49,806 nucleotides of DNA from Levilactobacillus fujinensis (GCF_003946335.1 NZ_RHNX01000026.1:1-49806), one strand, 5' to 3'. Positions 36,643 through 46,418 are shown, counted from the first letter of the stretch. Made by a program: numbers and translations. The notes: a model not told the origin generated them from the sequence alone.

Positions 36643-37221
36643 TTATTTATCAGTCGCAAAAATAACCTTGCCATCCTCAAATGAAGCAATGCTCGCCAAC
36701 GCCTCAAGTTGAATTCCGGCGTCTGCAACCAGTTTGTGGCCCTTTTGGAATCGTTTTTCAATGACAACACCCACACCAGCTACTTTGATGTTAGCGGTCA
36801 CGGCGATGTCGAGCAGGCCCTGAACGGCTTGTCCATTAGCCAAGAAATCATCGATAATCAAAACTTTTTCTTCCGGATCAAGGAAACGCCGGTCAATGGA
36901 AATATCGTTGTTGACCTGCTTGGTATAGGAATATACCTTGGCCGTGTATAAGTTATCGGTTAAAGTCAGGCTCTTATGCTTCCGCGCGAAAATTACGGGT
37001 ACGCCCATGTGCAACCCTGTCATGACGGCCGGTGCAATGCCGGACGATTCCACTGTTAAAATCTTAGTGATGCCAGAGTCTTTGAACCGGCGCGCAAATT
37101 CAGCACCTAGTTCATCCATCAACTGCGGATCAATCTGGTGGTTCAAAAAGTTATCGACCTTAAGGACGTTGCCGGGAAGTACGCTCCCGTCACGACGAAT
37201 CCGATCCTCTAATAGTTTCAT
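36643..37221 (-). CDS. xpt: Xanthine phosphoribosyltransferase
   Basis: A 192-residue purine-salvage enzyme that makes XMP from xanthine and PRPP. It begins [32 protein letters not shown], as in Bacillus Xpt, with the PRPP motif [13 protein letters not shown] near residues 124-136. Family length. GGAGG precedes the ATG at 37221. A promoter and a highly structured leader lie upstream. The PurK-like gene is 110 bases downstream on the same strand and may be co-transcribed. Confidence 0.95.
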   Translation of the reverse strand: MKLLEDRIRRDGSVLPGNVLKVDNFLNHQIDPQLMDELGAEFARRFKDSGITKILTVESSGIAPAVMTGLHMGVPVIFARKHKSLTLTDNLYTAKVYSYTKQVNNDISIDRRFLDPEEKVLIIDDFLANGQAVQGLLDIAVTANIKVAGVGVVIEKRFQKGHKLVADAGIQLEALASIASFEDGKVIFATDK

Positions 37222-37247
37222 TACAAACGAACCTCCATCTTTGATTT

Positions 37248-37349
37248 ACCTGTTGGGTGGTACTTGGTCATTGCCTTACCGGGCGGTAAAAGATGGCGCT
37301 TTACCACGCCACCTATGGTCTGGGCAACGACAAGCATCACTTAGCAGGT
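37248..37349 (-). promoter_or_regulatory. Structured xpt leader (riboswitch-like)
   Basis: In the presumed 5' UTR of xpt on the minus strand, ACCTG pairs with CAGGT at the ends. Inside, CTTGTCGTTGCC pairs with GGCAATGACCAAG (12 bp, one bulge). Within that, TGGCG/CGCCA and TTACC/GGTAA hairpins branch. An alternative GTGGTA/TACCAC pairing would compete. None of the conserved bases of the purine riboswitch are seen. Confidence 0.5.
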
Positions 37350-37359
37350 GTTTCTTTTT

Positions 37360-37389
37360 ATTGTACCTGACTGAACCTTAAAAACACAA
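37360..37389 (-). promoter_or_regulatory. xpt promoter
   Basis: On the minus strand TTGTGT and TACAAT are 18 bases apart, placing the transcription start just before the structured leader, about 130 bases from the xpt ATG. Confidence 0.6.
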
Positions 37390-37416
37390 CGGGAAGCCAT
37401 CGACATTTACGAATGC

Positions 37417-38325
37417 TTAACCCCACCATAAACCGAGGCCCTCAGCAATCACCGTGGTCAGAGCCAGAATACCCAAACTGCGAACAGCCAGGATGAACGT
37501 TTCCTTTTTGACCTGAACGCGAAATAACCCTTGCACATTGCGGTAAATCAGTGGGATACTCAGCAAAGCCAGTAACGACCAGCGGGGCAAGTCTCCAATG
37601 GCGACACTGACGATCAGTGACAGGTAACCAAGCACATAGAAACTGGCAAATAACCAGAGTGCCCCCCGCTTGCCCAAATAGTAAACGATGGTCTTGCGGT
37701 TCAAGTCGAGATCTTCCTTGGCATCACAGATGTTATTGGCCAGCAGTAAGGCCGCAATCGCCGCAATGGCAATGCCAGAAGCCAGTAATACCCGTAACAT
37801 TAACAAACTGGTAAATTGATTCGTTTGATAGAGGTTCAGGTAAACCGTAATTAACATGATCATGTAGCCCATGGTGAAGCCGGCGAAGAATTCTCCGGTT
37901 GGCGTGCCAGACAGTGGCTTGGGGCCACCGGCGTAAAGATAGCCAACTAAGAAACAAAACATCCCCATTACCAGTAGCGGCCAACCAGTCACCCAGACTA
38001 AATACAAGCCGATAACGCCGGCCACAACCGCCATGCTCGCCATCAGCGCGAAGATCCGCCGAACGGACAAGTGATTGACCCCAATAATATTGGTATTTTT
38101 CATCCACTCCGCGGCCTGATTGCCGGCCTTCGTGTAATCCTGATAGTTGTCGTTGATGTCGACAGCCATGTTAAATAGCAGCATTGCCACGAAGAAGAGG
38201 CTGGTCACGCCCCAGTTAATGTGTTGAAAGTTAGCTTGGACGAAGATCAAACCGAGTAAAAACGGCCAGACAGACGCAATTTTTGCTTTAATTTCTACTA
38301 GTTCGAGAAAGATTTGAACAGTCAT
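37417..38325 (-). CDS. menA: 1,4-dihydroxy-2-naphthoate polyprenyltransferase (MenA)
   Basis: A 302-residue UbiA-family membrane prenyltransferase that joins a polyprenyl tail to dihydroxynaphthoate in (demethyl)menaquinone synthesis. Two Asp-rich Mg2+ motifs are visible: NMAVDINDNYQDY near residue 50 and NNICDAKEDLDLNRKT near 187, within about eight hydrophobic helices. Start is the ATG at 38325, 6 bases after GGGG; the longer frame to 38436 overlaps the divergent gene. It pairs with the polyprenyl synthase and cydABCD for quinone-dependent respiration. Confidence 0.92.
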   Translation of the reverse strand: MTVQIFLELVEIKAKIASVWPFLLGLIFVQANFQHINWGVTSLFFVAMLLFNMAVDINDNYQDYTKAGNQAAEWMKNTNIIGVNHLSVRRIFALMASMAVVAGVIGLYLVWVTGWPLLVMGMFCFLVGYLYAGGPKPLSGTPTGEFFAGFTMGYMIMLITVYLNLYQTNQFTSLLMLRVLLASGIAIAAIAALLLANNICDAKEDLDLNRKTIVYYLGKRGALWLFASFYVLGYLSLIVSVAIGDLPRWSLLALLSIPLIYRNVQGLFRVQVKKETFILAVRSLGILALTTVIAEGLGLWWG

Positions 38326-38370
38326 AAGGGTCCCCTTTAAAATAATTTCTAAACCGATGATAACCTTTAT

Positions 38371-38399
38371 TTGACAACGTTTCCATATATCGGTAACAT
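38371..38399 (+). promoter_or_regulatory. Promoter of polyprenyl synthase gene with overlapping cre-like site
   Basis: TTGACA (38371-38376) and TAACAT (38394-38399) are 17 bases apart on the plus strand. The complement of 38372-38385, TGGAAACGTTGTCA, fits the CcpA consensus except at position 3. It could control both this gene and divergent menA. Confidence 0.65.
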
Positions 38400-38437
38400 A
38401 AAATTTATCGTATACGGACATACTAGTGAGGTGCAAA

Positions 38438-39415
38438 ATGGATCGACAACTTTGGCGGCAATTTCCCCAGGTAGAACCGCAACTGAATGCATTACAAAAA
38501 TACTTAACTGCGGCGGTTCAGCTGGATAATCCGCCCATCCACAATAAAATATTAGCGCTCTTAAACTCCGGCGGCAAGCTTCTGCGCCCCGGATATTTTT
38601 ACTTATTTAGTGAGTTCGGCGAACAAGCCACACCGGAACAGTTACAAGCAGGCGCAGCAGCACTGGAAATTCTGCATGTGGGCACCCTGATTCATGATGA
38701 CGTCATCGATGAATCGTCTACCCGTCGTGGTGTCCGGACGATTCAGATGAAATATGGGCAGCGCAACGCCATTTACGCGGGTGACTTTATGTTCACCGTC
38801 TACTTTAATCAGGTGTTAAAGTCCACCCTCGACCGTACCCTCGTCCAAAATCACGTTAATTCCATGCACCAAATTCTCTGGGGAGAGCTTCAGCAGATGG
38901 ACCTCAACTACAAAGAAGATACGACCCTTGACGCGTACCTCGCCGAAATCTCTGGCAAGACGGCCGAATTATTTGCACTCAGTTGTTACCAAGGCGCCAT
39001 GGTGGCCGGTGCACCACAGACCGTCACCGACTTAACCCGGGAAATAGGTCTCACCATTGGCTACGCCTACCAGATGCTCGACGATATTCTAGACTACGCG
39101 GGCGACCCGAAGAAAACTAAGAAACCAATTCTAGAAGATCTGCGTTCTGGCGTTTACTCTCTGCCCCTCCTCTTAGCGATTCCCAAAGCGCCCCACGATT
39201 TCCACCGGCTGTTGAAGAAACAACGCGCGATGACTACTGAAGACATTCAAACCGTCCAAGCGTTAGTTACCCAGCATGATGGCGTTGCTGCCGCCCGGAG
39301 GCTCGCAACTAAATGGACAGACAAGGCCCTGGCGAGCATCGCCCAATTACCAGCCGGACCAACCCGTGACGACTTGGCCAAGTTGACCACGATGCTCCTG
39401 CGCCGTGATCACTAG
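38438..39415 (+). CDS. Polyprenyl diphosphate synthase (heptaprenyl-type)
   Basis: A 325-residue trans-polyprenyl diphosphate synthase supplying the menaquinone side chain. The first Asp-rich motif is LIHDDVIDES near residue 89 and the second is YQMLDDILDYAGD near 216, with the GGKLLRP substrate motif near 47. The ATG at 38438 follows GAGGTG; an upstream GTG at 38426 is inside that region. Chain length cannot be read from the sequence. A terminator follows. Confidence 0.92.
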   Translation: MDRQLWRQFPQVEPQLNALQKYLTAAVQLDNPPIHNKILALLNSGGKLLRPGYFYLFSEFGEQATPEQLQAGAAALEILHVGTLIHDDVIDESSTRRGVRTIQMKYGQRNAIYAGDFMFTVYFNQVLKSTLDRTLVQNHVNSMHQILWGELQQMDLNYKEDTTLDAYLAEISGKTAELFALSCYQGAMVAGAPQTVTDLTREIGLTIGYAYQMLDDILDYAGDPKKTKKPILEDLRSGVYSLPLLLAIPKAPHDFHRLLKKQRAMTTEDIQTVQALVTQHDGVAAARRLATKWTDKALASIAQLPAGPTRDDLAKLTTMLLRRDH

Positions 39416-39478
39416 TAAAACGATCTGATTAAAGCCAACTGGCCCCATAATCAGCCCCATAACCAATCATCCAAAACC

Positions 39479-39524
39479 AAAGGGAGAGCCAACGCCAATC
39501 ACTCAGCGTTGACCCTCCCTTTTG
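39479..39524 (+). terminator. Terminator of polyprenyl synthase gene
   Basis: AAGGGAGAGCCAACGC pairs with GCGTTGACCCTCCCTT (one bulge), then TTTT. It lies about 60 bases after the stop codon and just before repeat copy 4. Confidence 0.82.
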
Positions 39525-39537
39525 AAACTGCAAACTG

Positions 39538-39632
39538 AAGATTGAAAATCCCAACACACACATTATGACTGTTGTCAAAACGATACTGAGCCTAAAATTA
39601 GGCAACGTTATTCAGTCATCGCCCTACCGACC
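39538..39632 (-). repeat. Dispersed intergenic repeat, copy 4
   Basis: Minus strand: GGGCGATGACTGAATAACGTTGCCTAATTTTAG, then ACAACAGTCATAATGTGTG and TTTTCAATCTTCAG. ATGACTG/CAGTCAT pair perfectly across the core. It runs into the last codons of cydC. Confidence 0.75.
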
Positions 39633-41360
39633 ACGGTCCAAGTCATACAGCGATTGGAAACGCGCATTGTCACGGTACAAGTCGGCCGGCGTTCCCTGCA
39701 TGTCGAAGTGGCCGTCCTCAATGAAACGCACCTGATCGACGTGATTGATGCCCGCCAAATGGTGAGTGACCCAGATAATGGTCTTGTCATGCAACACGCT
39801 AAACACCGTGTCTAACAAGTGCTGTTCGGTAATCGGATCCAGACTGACCGTGGGTTCATCCAGAATAATGATTGGTGCATCCTGCAACAGGATTCGTGCC
39901 AGCGACAACCGTTGGCGTTCCCCACCAGAGAAACGACTACCGGCCTCTTGGACCTCCGTGTTGTACCCCTCTGGCAGACTAGCAATCAGGTCATCCAGTT
40001 CAACGGCCTTGATGGCGGCACGAACCTCGTCGTCCGTGGCGTTTAAATTACCCAACCGGACGTTGTTCATGACCGTCGTGTTGAACAGATACGGTTGCTG
40101 GTCGAGCACGCCAAAGAGTTGTGCCCGTTGATCCTGTAACCGCGCGATAGGCTCACCATTCAGCGTCACGCTCCCACTGGACGGTCGTTCATCGCCTAAG
40201 ATCAATTTCAGCAGCGTACTTTTCCCGGTACCACTTGGACCCAGCAACGCCAGCTTCTCACCGGGGTGCAAGGTCAGTGACAGATCGTCAATGACCTGCC
40301 GTTTCGCGCCGGCATACGTAAATTGGACGTGGTCAAGCTTCAGTTCCGCCAATGCACCAATCTTCGTCTGGGTGACCTTGACCGGTGCGTTTTCGTCCAG
40401 CGCGTTCACCCGTTGGATAGAATCGCGGTAGACCGGCCACTCGCTGACCCCCTGACTCATTTCAGAAAATGGATCGACCGTTGGAAATAGCGCCAGGCCA
40501 AATGCAGCGACCCAGTTGGCTTCGGCCTGGTTGTGGGTAAACATAACACCGGCCCACCAGACCAGGAAAATCACCGCGGCACCAAAGACAAACTGAATGG
40601 CAAAGTTGCGCCACCACTGAAAATGGTGGTCGGCACGGCGCAACGCGGCAATCTCATCGATGGGGGCGTCTTGTTGCTGAAGAAAATCGTGGCGCCGGCC
40701 AGAGATCAGCCAGTCCCCTAACCCCAATACGGCATCCGTCAATTGCGTATAGAACTGCCGTTGTACCTGCCGTGCTTGAAACTCCCGGCGACCGTTAACC
40801 GCCACAGATAAGAGTGGCATCACGATAACGATGACACCCAGTAGCAGCAACATTAACAGCCCAAATGGCCAACTAAAGTAGCCGATACCAATGACCACGA
40901 ACAGGTAGAGCAGCCAGCCGATGACCAGCGGAAAAACCGTTCGTAAGTATAAGTTTTCAATATGATCGATGTCCTCGGCCAAGATGCTCAGGACATCCCC
41001 AGTCTGGTGCGTTTGACGAATCGCGACGGCTTGCTTTTCAACGGCCTGGTAGAGCCGCTTACGAAAGTCGGAAACGATTCGTAGCACCCAGTTATGACTG
41101 GTCAGACGTTCCGCATACCGAAACGCTGGCCGCCCGATCCCGAAGGCCCGGGCCAAAACAATAGGTACATAAATCATTAAGATGTTGTAAGGATGCGTCG
41201 CCGCTCGACTAATCAGATAGCCGGAGTTAAACATCAGTGCCGCCCCACAGAAGTACGTCATGAACCCTAGGAATAGCACCAGCGCCAACAGCTTGCGGTA
41301 GCGTCTTAGGTAGGGCATGACCCAGTGATCGTTCTTAAATGTCGCAAAGAACCCTTTCAT
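39624..41360 (-). CDS. cydC: Thiol reductant ABC exporter subunit CydC
   Basis: A 578-residue half-transporter with six membrane helices (about 20-310) and an ABC domain: Walker A GPSGTGKSTLL near residue 375, signature RFSGGERQRLSLAR near 480, Walker B IIILDEPT near 505. With CydD it exports glutathione/cysteine or binds haem, and is needed for assembly of cytochrome bd. The N terminus MPYLRRYRKLLALVL with SGYLISRAA matches the CydC half. It overlaps cydD by 4 bases. Bacillus naming of the two halves may be reversed. Confidence 0.9.
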   Translation of the reverse strand: MKGFFATFKNDHWVMPYLRRYRKLLALVLFLGFMTYFCGAALMFNSGYLISRAATHPYNILMIYVPIVLARAFGIGRPAFRYAERLTSHNWVLRIVSDFRKRLYQAVEKQAVAIRQTHQTGDVLSILAEDIDHIENLYLRTVFPLVIGWLLYLFVVIGIGYFSWPFGLLMLLLLGVIVIVMPLLSVAVNGRREFQARQVQRQFYTQLTDAVLGLGDWLISGRRHDFLQQQDAPIDEIAALRRADHHFQWWRNFAIQFVFGAAVIFLVWWAGVMFTHNQAEANWVAAFGLALFPTVDPFSEMSQGVSEWPVYRDSIQRVNALDENAPVKVTQTKIGALAELKLDHVQFTYAGAKRQVIDDLSLTLHPGEKLALLGPSGTGKSTLLKLILGDERPSSGSVTLNGEPIARLQDQRAQLFGVLDQQPYLFNTTVMNNVRLGNLNATDDEVRAAIKAVELDDLIASLPEGYNTEVQEAGSRFSGGERQRLSLARILLQDAPIIILDEPTVSLDPITEQHLLDTVFSVLHDKTIIWVTHHLAGINHVDQVRFIEDGHFDMQGTPADLYRDNARFQSLYDLDRGR

Positions 41361-43096
41361 TTGACCGTCGCCCCTTCCATTTCTGACCGTAACCGGACAT
41401 AGGCCCCGTCACGTTGCTGTAACTCGGCCGGTGTTCCCTGTTCGACGATCTTGCCGTGATCCATGACCAGAATGTAATCCATTTCGTTCATCCAGTGGAG
41501 CCGGTGAGTCGCGAAGAAGACCAGATGGTGGTCAAAGACCGGTAACATGGTCTGTTTCAATTCAACTTCGGTCTCAATGTCCAAATGAGCGGTCGGTTCG
41601 TCAAAGAGTAGAATTCGCCGGGAATCGTCCAGAAAGGCTCGGGCCAACGCGATTCGTTGCGCTTGACCGCCACTGACACCCCGCGCACCTTCACCAATTG
41701 GCGTATTCAGGCCATCCGGCAAGCTCGCAATCCAGTCGGTCAGACCGGCCTTCGCCGCCGCAGCATTGACCGCCGCGTCGTTGGCATCGGGTGAATAGAA
41801 CGCTAAATTATCCCGTAAGCTCGCGTGGAACAGGTACGGTGCCTGCGGAATGTAAAAGAAGCTACGTTGCCAAGCCTTTTGGTCGAGATGGGGCACCTGT
41901 GTTCCGCGGACGTTGATGTCGCCGGCTTGGGGACTTAAGAACCCACCCAGCGTGTTGATCAACGTTGATTTCCCGGACCCAGACGCACCGATGATGCCGA
42001 CCTTCTGAAAACCGTGGACGTCAAAACTGATATCTTGCAACGTGGTATCGTCGGCGCTATACCCCACATTCACGTGATCAAATTTAAGGGCATCATCGTC
42101 CTGCCAAACCGGATTGCGGTCGGATAACAACTCCCGGTCGCTAGGCGTCTGCCGTTGTAAAACATCCAGCACGGCCGTCAGCGCATTTTTTCCATTCAGC
42201 GTGGCATGGTAGTCATTAGCGAAGTTTCTGATGGGCGCGAAGTAGTCCGGTGCTAACGTTAAAATGACCAACGCAGGCAACAGTTGTATCGTGCTATTCA
42301 TCAGGCCAAAGCCTAAGAAGACGGCAATGATGGCAATGGATAACGTGGTGAAGAAGTCGAGGGCAAAGGTGGACGTCATGGCAATCGTTAAGGTCGCCAT
42401 GGTCTTCTTGCGGTAGTCCTCGCTAACGTGATAAACGTTGTCAGCATAGGTCTCATTGAGGCCTAATTGTTTCAGGGTCGGTAAGCCCCGTAACGTATCC
42501 ACAAAGTGATTGGATAGTCGCTGATAGCCGGCGTACTGCTTGTCAGCCTTGGCTTGTGCGGCCAGACCTAAGATAATCATGAAGAAGATGATCAGCGGAT
42601 AAATAGCGAGTAGGAACAACGCCTCTTTCCATTGAATAATGGCAATGTAGATTAGAATCAGCCACGGCGTGATCGAGAGGTCGAGGACTTTGCCGATGAT
42701 CATCATCAGGTAGGTCTGAATCTTGTCGATACCTTCCAGGCCCATGGTGACCACGTTCCCGGTTCCCTTCTCCGCCACGACACTAGGACCGAGGTCGAAG
42801 AGTTTCGCCATGAATTGCTTCCGTAACGTCTTGGTCGTTTTCTCGACAAACGGATACAGGAGCCAATCCTTTAAGATGGTTAACAAATGGCGGCCCAAAA
42901 AGGCAACCGCAAAGACCGCCAACGGGGCCACGATGATCCCAATTGGCTGTTGTTTCCACAGGTGGACGATGGCCATGGACAGGTACTGAGCTTGTAGAAT
43001 AATCATAATGGCTTGAATCACAGTCAGTACCGCCATCACGGCCGCCGCCGGTTTCACCCCAGGAAACTTAAACACACGTTGATCAATCAAATCCAA
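41357..43096 (-). CDS. cydD: Thiol reductant ABC exporter subunit CydD
   Basis: A 579-residue half-transporter, partner of CydC. Membrane domain about 15-300; ABC domain with Walker A GASGSGKSTLI near 370, signature GVSGGQAQRIALAR near 475 and Walker B ILLFDEPTAHLD near 497. The gene lies 680 bases from cydB, with repeat copy 5 in between, so it may have its own promoter rather than being fully dependent on the cydA promoter. Confidence 0.9.
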   Translation of the reverse strand: MDLIDQRVFKFPGVKPAAAVMAVLTVIQAIMIILQAQYLSMAIVHLWKQQPIGIIVAPLAVFAVAFLGRHLLTILKDWLLYPFVEKTTKTLRKQFMAKLFDLGPSVVAEKGTGNVVTMGLEGIDKIQTYLMMIIGKVLDLSITPWLILIYIAIIQWKEALFLLAIYPLIIFFMIILGLAAQAKADKQYAGYQRLSNHFVDTLRGLPTLKQLGLNETYADNVYHVSEDYRKKTMATLTIAMTSTFALDFFTTLSIAIIAVFLGFGLMNSTIQLLPALVILTLAPDYFAPIRNFANDYHATLNGKNALTAVLDVLQRQTPSDRELLSDRNPVWQDDDALKFDHVNVGYSADDTTLQDISFDVHGFQKVGIIGASGSGKSTLINTLGGFLSPQAGDINVRGTQVPHLDQKAWQRSFFYIPQAPYLFHASLRDNLAFYSPDANDAAVNAAAAKAGLTDWIASLPDGLNTPIGEGARGVSGGQAQRIALARAFLDDSRRILLFDEPTAHLDIETEVELKQTMLPVFDHHLVFFATHRLHWMNEMDYILVMDHGKIVEQGTPAELQQRDGAYVRLRSEMEGATVK

Positions 43097-43133
43097 ACGC
43101 CCCCTCTAAAAACTAAATACAAATTGATTAACT

Positions 43134-43236
43134 AAAGGTTGAAAACTCTAAAACACCCAATGTGACCGCTGTAACAGCAATACTGCGGCTAAAATTAGGC
43201 AACACAGTCCAATCATCGCCTTACCGGCCGACAGAC
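43134..43236 (-). repeat. Dispersed intergenic repeat, copy 5
   Basis: Minus strand: GGCCGGTAAGGCGATGATTGGACTGTGTTGCCTAATTTTAG, then CCGCAGTATTGCTGTTACAGCGGTCACATTGGGTG and TTTTCAACCTTTAG. ATGATTG pairs with CGGTCAC mainly by wobbles. Confidence 0.75.
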
Positions 43237-43775
43237 CTGGGAGACGGCCGAACTTGGCGGCTTTCAGACGAGCCCCGTCCTTTGGCTGGAGGCGTTCCCC
43301 GCAGTAAACGGAATCCCTAGCAGCCGAAGTACGACCACGTCCATCTCAACTAGTTTAGCGGTTGTTATGGACTGCCTACAGGCCAAAGGGTCGCACATCC
43401 GCTATCCCCATCAGCACAACCGCTTTAACTGCGACCCCAAGCAACCAAGTCATAAATGAAACGAATAACTCTATGTAACCGCAATACATACAATAATGAT
43501 ACTGCTTTCATGCCCGTATTTCGAGTAATCGGCCCCGTGGTATTGCGGTAACAAAACAGGCGCCATGTCCACCATCCCCGGTCGATCCGGTACGGCTTCC
43601 ATGGCGTCTGCCAATTTAATCAGGAGAGCATTGAAATCACAGTTCACGCGCCACCATCGACTGTAGGTCATAATGGCCACGTCTAACCTACGCAGATGCC
43701 GGCAGGATTAATGACGCCCACCGACGCTGCTCTAAATACTAAGACTAACTTGCCTAAAATGAAGATGGCCTATTT
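43237..43775. other. Gene-free interval between cydB and cydD
   Basis: No gene that I can support. It holds an AGACGCCATG/CATGGCGCCT imperfect hairpin (43559-43611) and an open frame of 69 codons over it without a ribosome site. GC content is similar to the neighbours. A promoter for cydDC is likely but could not be placed. Confidence 0.4.
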
Positions 43776-44786
43776 TTAAGCGTCTTGTTTCGGTGAAGCC
43801 AAGCGCTTGTAGAAGACCCAGTAGCTCCAGATGAAGTAGATCAGAACGATTGGCAGAATGCTAAACGTCAGAATCGTCATCAAGTGTAGCGTGTACGGAG
43901 AGTTCGAAGAGTTCTTGATCAACAATGAGTAAGCCGGATTGTTAGCAATCATGACCCGTGGGAACAACCCATTGAAGATCAGGACAACAACGCTGACCAG
44001 CCCTAACCCACTGCCGATAAATGAGAGCCATTCGTGGTTACCCAAAACGCCCCAATAAGCCAAGCAGGTCACAATGACCAGTGCGACCACAATGGCCGTG
44101 GTGCTCAGTGGCTTCTTGTCGAAGAAGTCCGTGGAGAAGTAGAGTAAGACCGCGAATAAGACTTCACCGGCAAAGAGCACCGGATACAGAATCTTGTTCC
44201 AAGCTAAGGCCCGGTCCCGTAAGCTACCTTCCGTCTTCAACCGGATGAAGTTTAAGCCGTGGACTAAGCACAGAACCGTAACGGCGACCCCACCGACTAA
44301 GGAGAACAGGTTAACGTAATCCGTAAAGTGAGCGGTCATGTCCCCATTCTTATCGATAGGCATCCCGGCAATCATCGAGGTGAACAACATCCCAAACAGG
44401 AAGGCTGCGCAGAAACTGCCGATGGTGGCGGCCCATTCCCAGAAATTCCGCCAAGTATCCGTTTGCATATTTGCCCGGAACTCGAAGGAAACTCCCCGGA
44501 AAATCAGGGCGGCTAGGATTAAGAACAAGATTAGGTAGTACCCAGAGAATAAGGTGGCGTACCACATTGGGAATGAGGCGAACATCGCCCCACCAGCCGT
44601 GATCAGCCAAACTTCGTTACCATCCCAATGCGGTCCAATCGTGCGGATAACCACGTCACGCTCAGCCGTGTCTTTTGCAAAACTCTTCACGAGCATCCCC
44701 ACGCCGAAGTCAAATCCGTCGAGGAAGAAGAACCCGCTAAACAGCACACCGATTAAGATAAACCAGATAAATTGCAGACTAGTCAT
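43776..44786 (-). CDS. cydB: Cytochrome bd ubiquinol/menaquinol oxidase subunit II
   Basis: A 336-residue membrane subunit of cytochrome bd oxidase, with about eight or nine hydrophobic helices. The FFFLDGFDFGVGML motif near residues 20-33 and GPHWDGNEVWLITAGGAMFASFP near 51-73 are characteristic. It overlaps cydA by 8 bases. With CydA it reduces O2 using menaquinol, provided that haem (and menaquinone) is available from outside, since lactobacilli usually lack haem synthesis. Confidence 0.96.
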   Translation of the reverse strand: MTSLQFIWFILIGVLFSGFFFLDGFDFGVGMLVKSFAKDTAERDVVIRTIGPHWDGNEVWLITAGGAMFASFPMWYATLFSGYYLILFLILAALIFRGVSFEFRANMQTDTWRNFWEWAATIGSFCAAFLFGMLFTSMIAGMPIDKNGDMTAHFTDYVNLFSLVGGVAVTVLCLVHGLNFIRLKTEGSLRDRALAWNKILYPVLFAGEVLFAVLLYFSTDFFDKKPLSTTAIVVALVIVTCLAYWGVLGNHEWLSFIGSGLGLVSVVVLIFNGLFPRVMIANNPAYSLLIKNSSNSPYTLHLMTILTFSILPIVLIYFIWSYWVFYKRLASPKQDA

Positions 44787-46230
44787 GGTTGAACGCCCCC
44801 TTTGAGTAAGGATCGAGGTCAGTATCGCTGGATGCGTAACCGTCAGTCAACTCGTCATCTGGACCGGCTTTCAAGACCCGGTGGCAAAGGACGATCATGA
44901 CGACCCCCATGCCGGCAAACATTAAGAAGTAAACAATATTAGTCGTCAGCAACGACGCCACGGAAACATTTGGCGAAACCGCGTCGGCAATCGTTAACAG
45001 CCCATAAACGATCCATGGGTAACGACCGAATTCAGTGATGAACCACCCAGCGGTGTTGACGATGAATGGAAGCCACAGGCATAGGCCTAAGATGTACAGG
45101 AACCAGCGTTGCTTCATAATCGCTTGCGACTTCTTACGGTTGAAGATCAACCCCACAATAGCGAGTAAGGCAAACAGTGCCCCCGCGCCAGACATAATCC
45201 GGAAGCTCCAGAACAACGTCTTAGTCGGGACGTAGTAGTTCATGTCGCTACCAAACTTCTTATCGTATTTCGCATGCATTTCCTTGTTGATGGTGTTCAT
45301 GCCTTTAACCGTCCCCGTTGTCTTATGGTAGCTCAACAAGTTCAGGACGTAAGGCACGTCGACGGACCAAGTCGTCTTGTGTTGCTTGTTATCAAAACCA
45401 GCGATAGCGGACCATTCCCCTTTGTTGGTCGAGTTCTTGTAGAGCCCTTCCATTGCGGCGAACTTCATTGGCTGATTGTTGATTAAGTAACGGCTCTGCA
45501 TATCCCCACTAGCAATGGAGCCCACAGAGAAGATGAGACCAATGACCAGGGCCACGTTCAAAGACTTACGGTAGAACGCGACGTGATCCTTCTTGAGTAA
45601 TCGCCAAGCACAGCAACCAGCAATCACAAAGGAAGCGGTAACAAAAGCACCGAAAATAACGTGTGGAAATTCATTCCACAGTTGGGGGTTCCCAATAACT
45701 TTGCCAAAGCTGACCATTTGAACGTGACCAGTCTTGCTGTTAATGATGTATCCCAAAGGATTCTGCATGAAACTGTTAGCCGCCAGAATCCACAGTGCTG
45801 AAAGTGAAGACCCGAACATAACTAACCAAATAAATAGCGTGTGGACCCACTTATTAAAGCGGTCCCAGGTAAACATCCACATTCCGATGAATGTAGACTC
45901 CAAGAAGAAGGCGGCCAAAGCTTCGATGGCCAGCGGTGCGCCGAAGATATCTCCCATGAACCGGGAGTATTCGGACCAGTTCATCCCGAATTGAAATTCT
46001 TGAATGATACCGGTAACCACACCAACGGCGAAGCTATACAGGAACATTTTGCCCCAGAACTGCGCCATCTTCTTGTAATCCTCATCACCCTTGGCGGCGT
46101 ACAGGGTTTCCATGACGGCCACCACGAAGGCTAACCCGATTGAAAATGGAACGAAGAAGAAGTGAAAGACAGTGGTCATTCCAAATTGAAATCTGGCTAG
46201 GCCTAGGATATCTAGACCAAGATTTAACAT
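44779..46230 (-). CDS. cydA: Cytochrome bd quinol oxidase subunit I
   Basis: A 483-residue CydA holding the haem b558, b595 and d sites and the quinol site. Visible features: RFQFGMTTVFHFFFVPF near 12-28 with the His ligand, GVVTGIIQEFQFGMNW near 66, EAFFLEST-like segment near 105, and GRYPWIVYGLLTIADAVSP near 392. The Q-loop (about 250-330) is of the short type. First gene of cydAB; promoter and cre site upstream. Confidence 0.96.
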   Translation of the reverse strand: MLNLGLDILGLARFQFGMTTVFHFFFVPFSIGLAFVVAVMETLYAAKGDEDYKKMAQFWGKMFLYSFAVGVVTGIIQEFQFGMNWSEYSRFMGDIFGAPLAIEALAAFFLESTFIGMWMFTWDRFNKWVHTLFIWLVMFGSSLSALWILAANSFMQNPLGYIINSKTGHVQMVSFGKVIGNPQLWNEFPHVIFGAFVTASFVIAGCCAWRLLKKDHVAFYRKSLNVALVIGLIFSVGSIASGDMQSRYLINNQPMKFAAMEGLYKNSTNKGEWSAIAGFDNKQHKTTWSVDVPYVLNLLSYHKTTGTVKGMNTINKEMHAKYDKKFGSDMNYYVPTKTLFWSFRIMSGAGALFALLAIVGLIFNRKKSQAIMKQRWFLYILGLCLWLPFIVNTAGWFITEFGRYPWIVYGLLTIADAVSPNVSVASLLTTNIVYFLMFAGMGVVMIVLCHRVLKAGPDDELTDGYASSDTDLDPYSKGAFNHD

Positions 46231-46286
46231 TTTTCTAACCTCCCCAAACGTTATGTGTGTGAATAAATAATTGCTGTCTTGTGTCC

Positions 46287-46315
46287 ATTATATCGAGTGA
46301 TAAGTCAAGTTTCAA
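46287..46315 (-). promoter_or_regulatory. cydA promoter
   Basis: On the minus strand TTGAAA (46310-46315) and TATAAT (46287-46292) are 17 bases apart, about 60 bases before the cydA ATG. Confidence 0.8.
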
Positions 46316-46418
46316 TGGTTGGGCGCTAATATCGTCAAAGTTGATGGATTATATCAGAAATTTCTACTGGGATTGTTGGTTGACTATCGTAACAGATTCG
46401 AAAATGTGTGCTATTCAT

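Noticed and set aside
37248-37349. Purine riboswitch before xpt
   Set aside because: The conserved junction bases of the purine aptamer are absent although the leader is structured.
43471-43680. 69-codon open frame between cydB and cydD
   Set aside because: No ribosome site or family resemblance; it covers an imperfect hairpin, so it is more likely non-coding.
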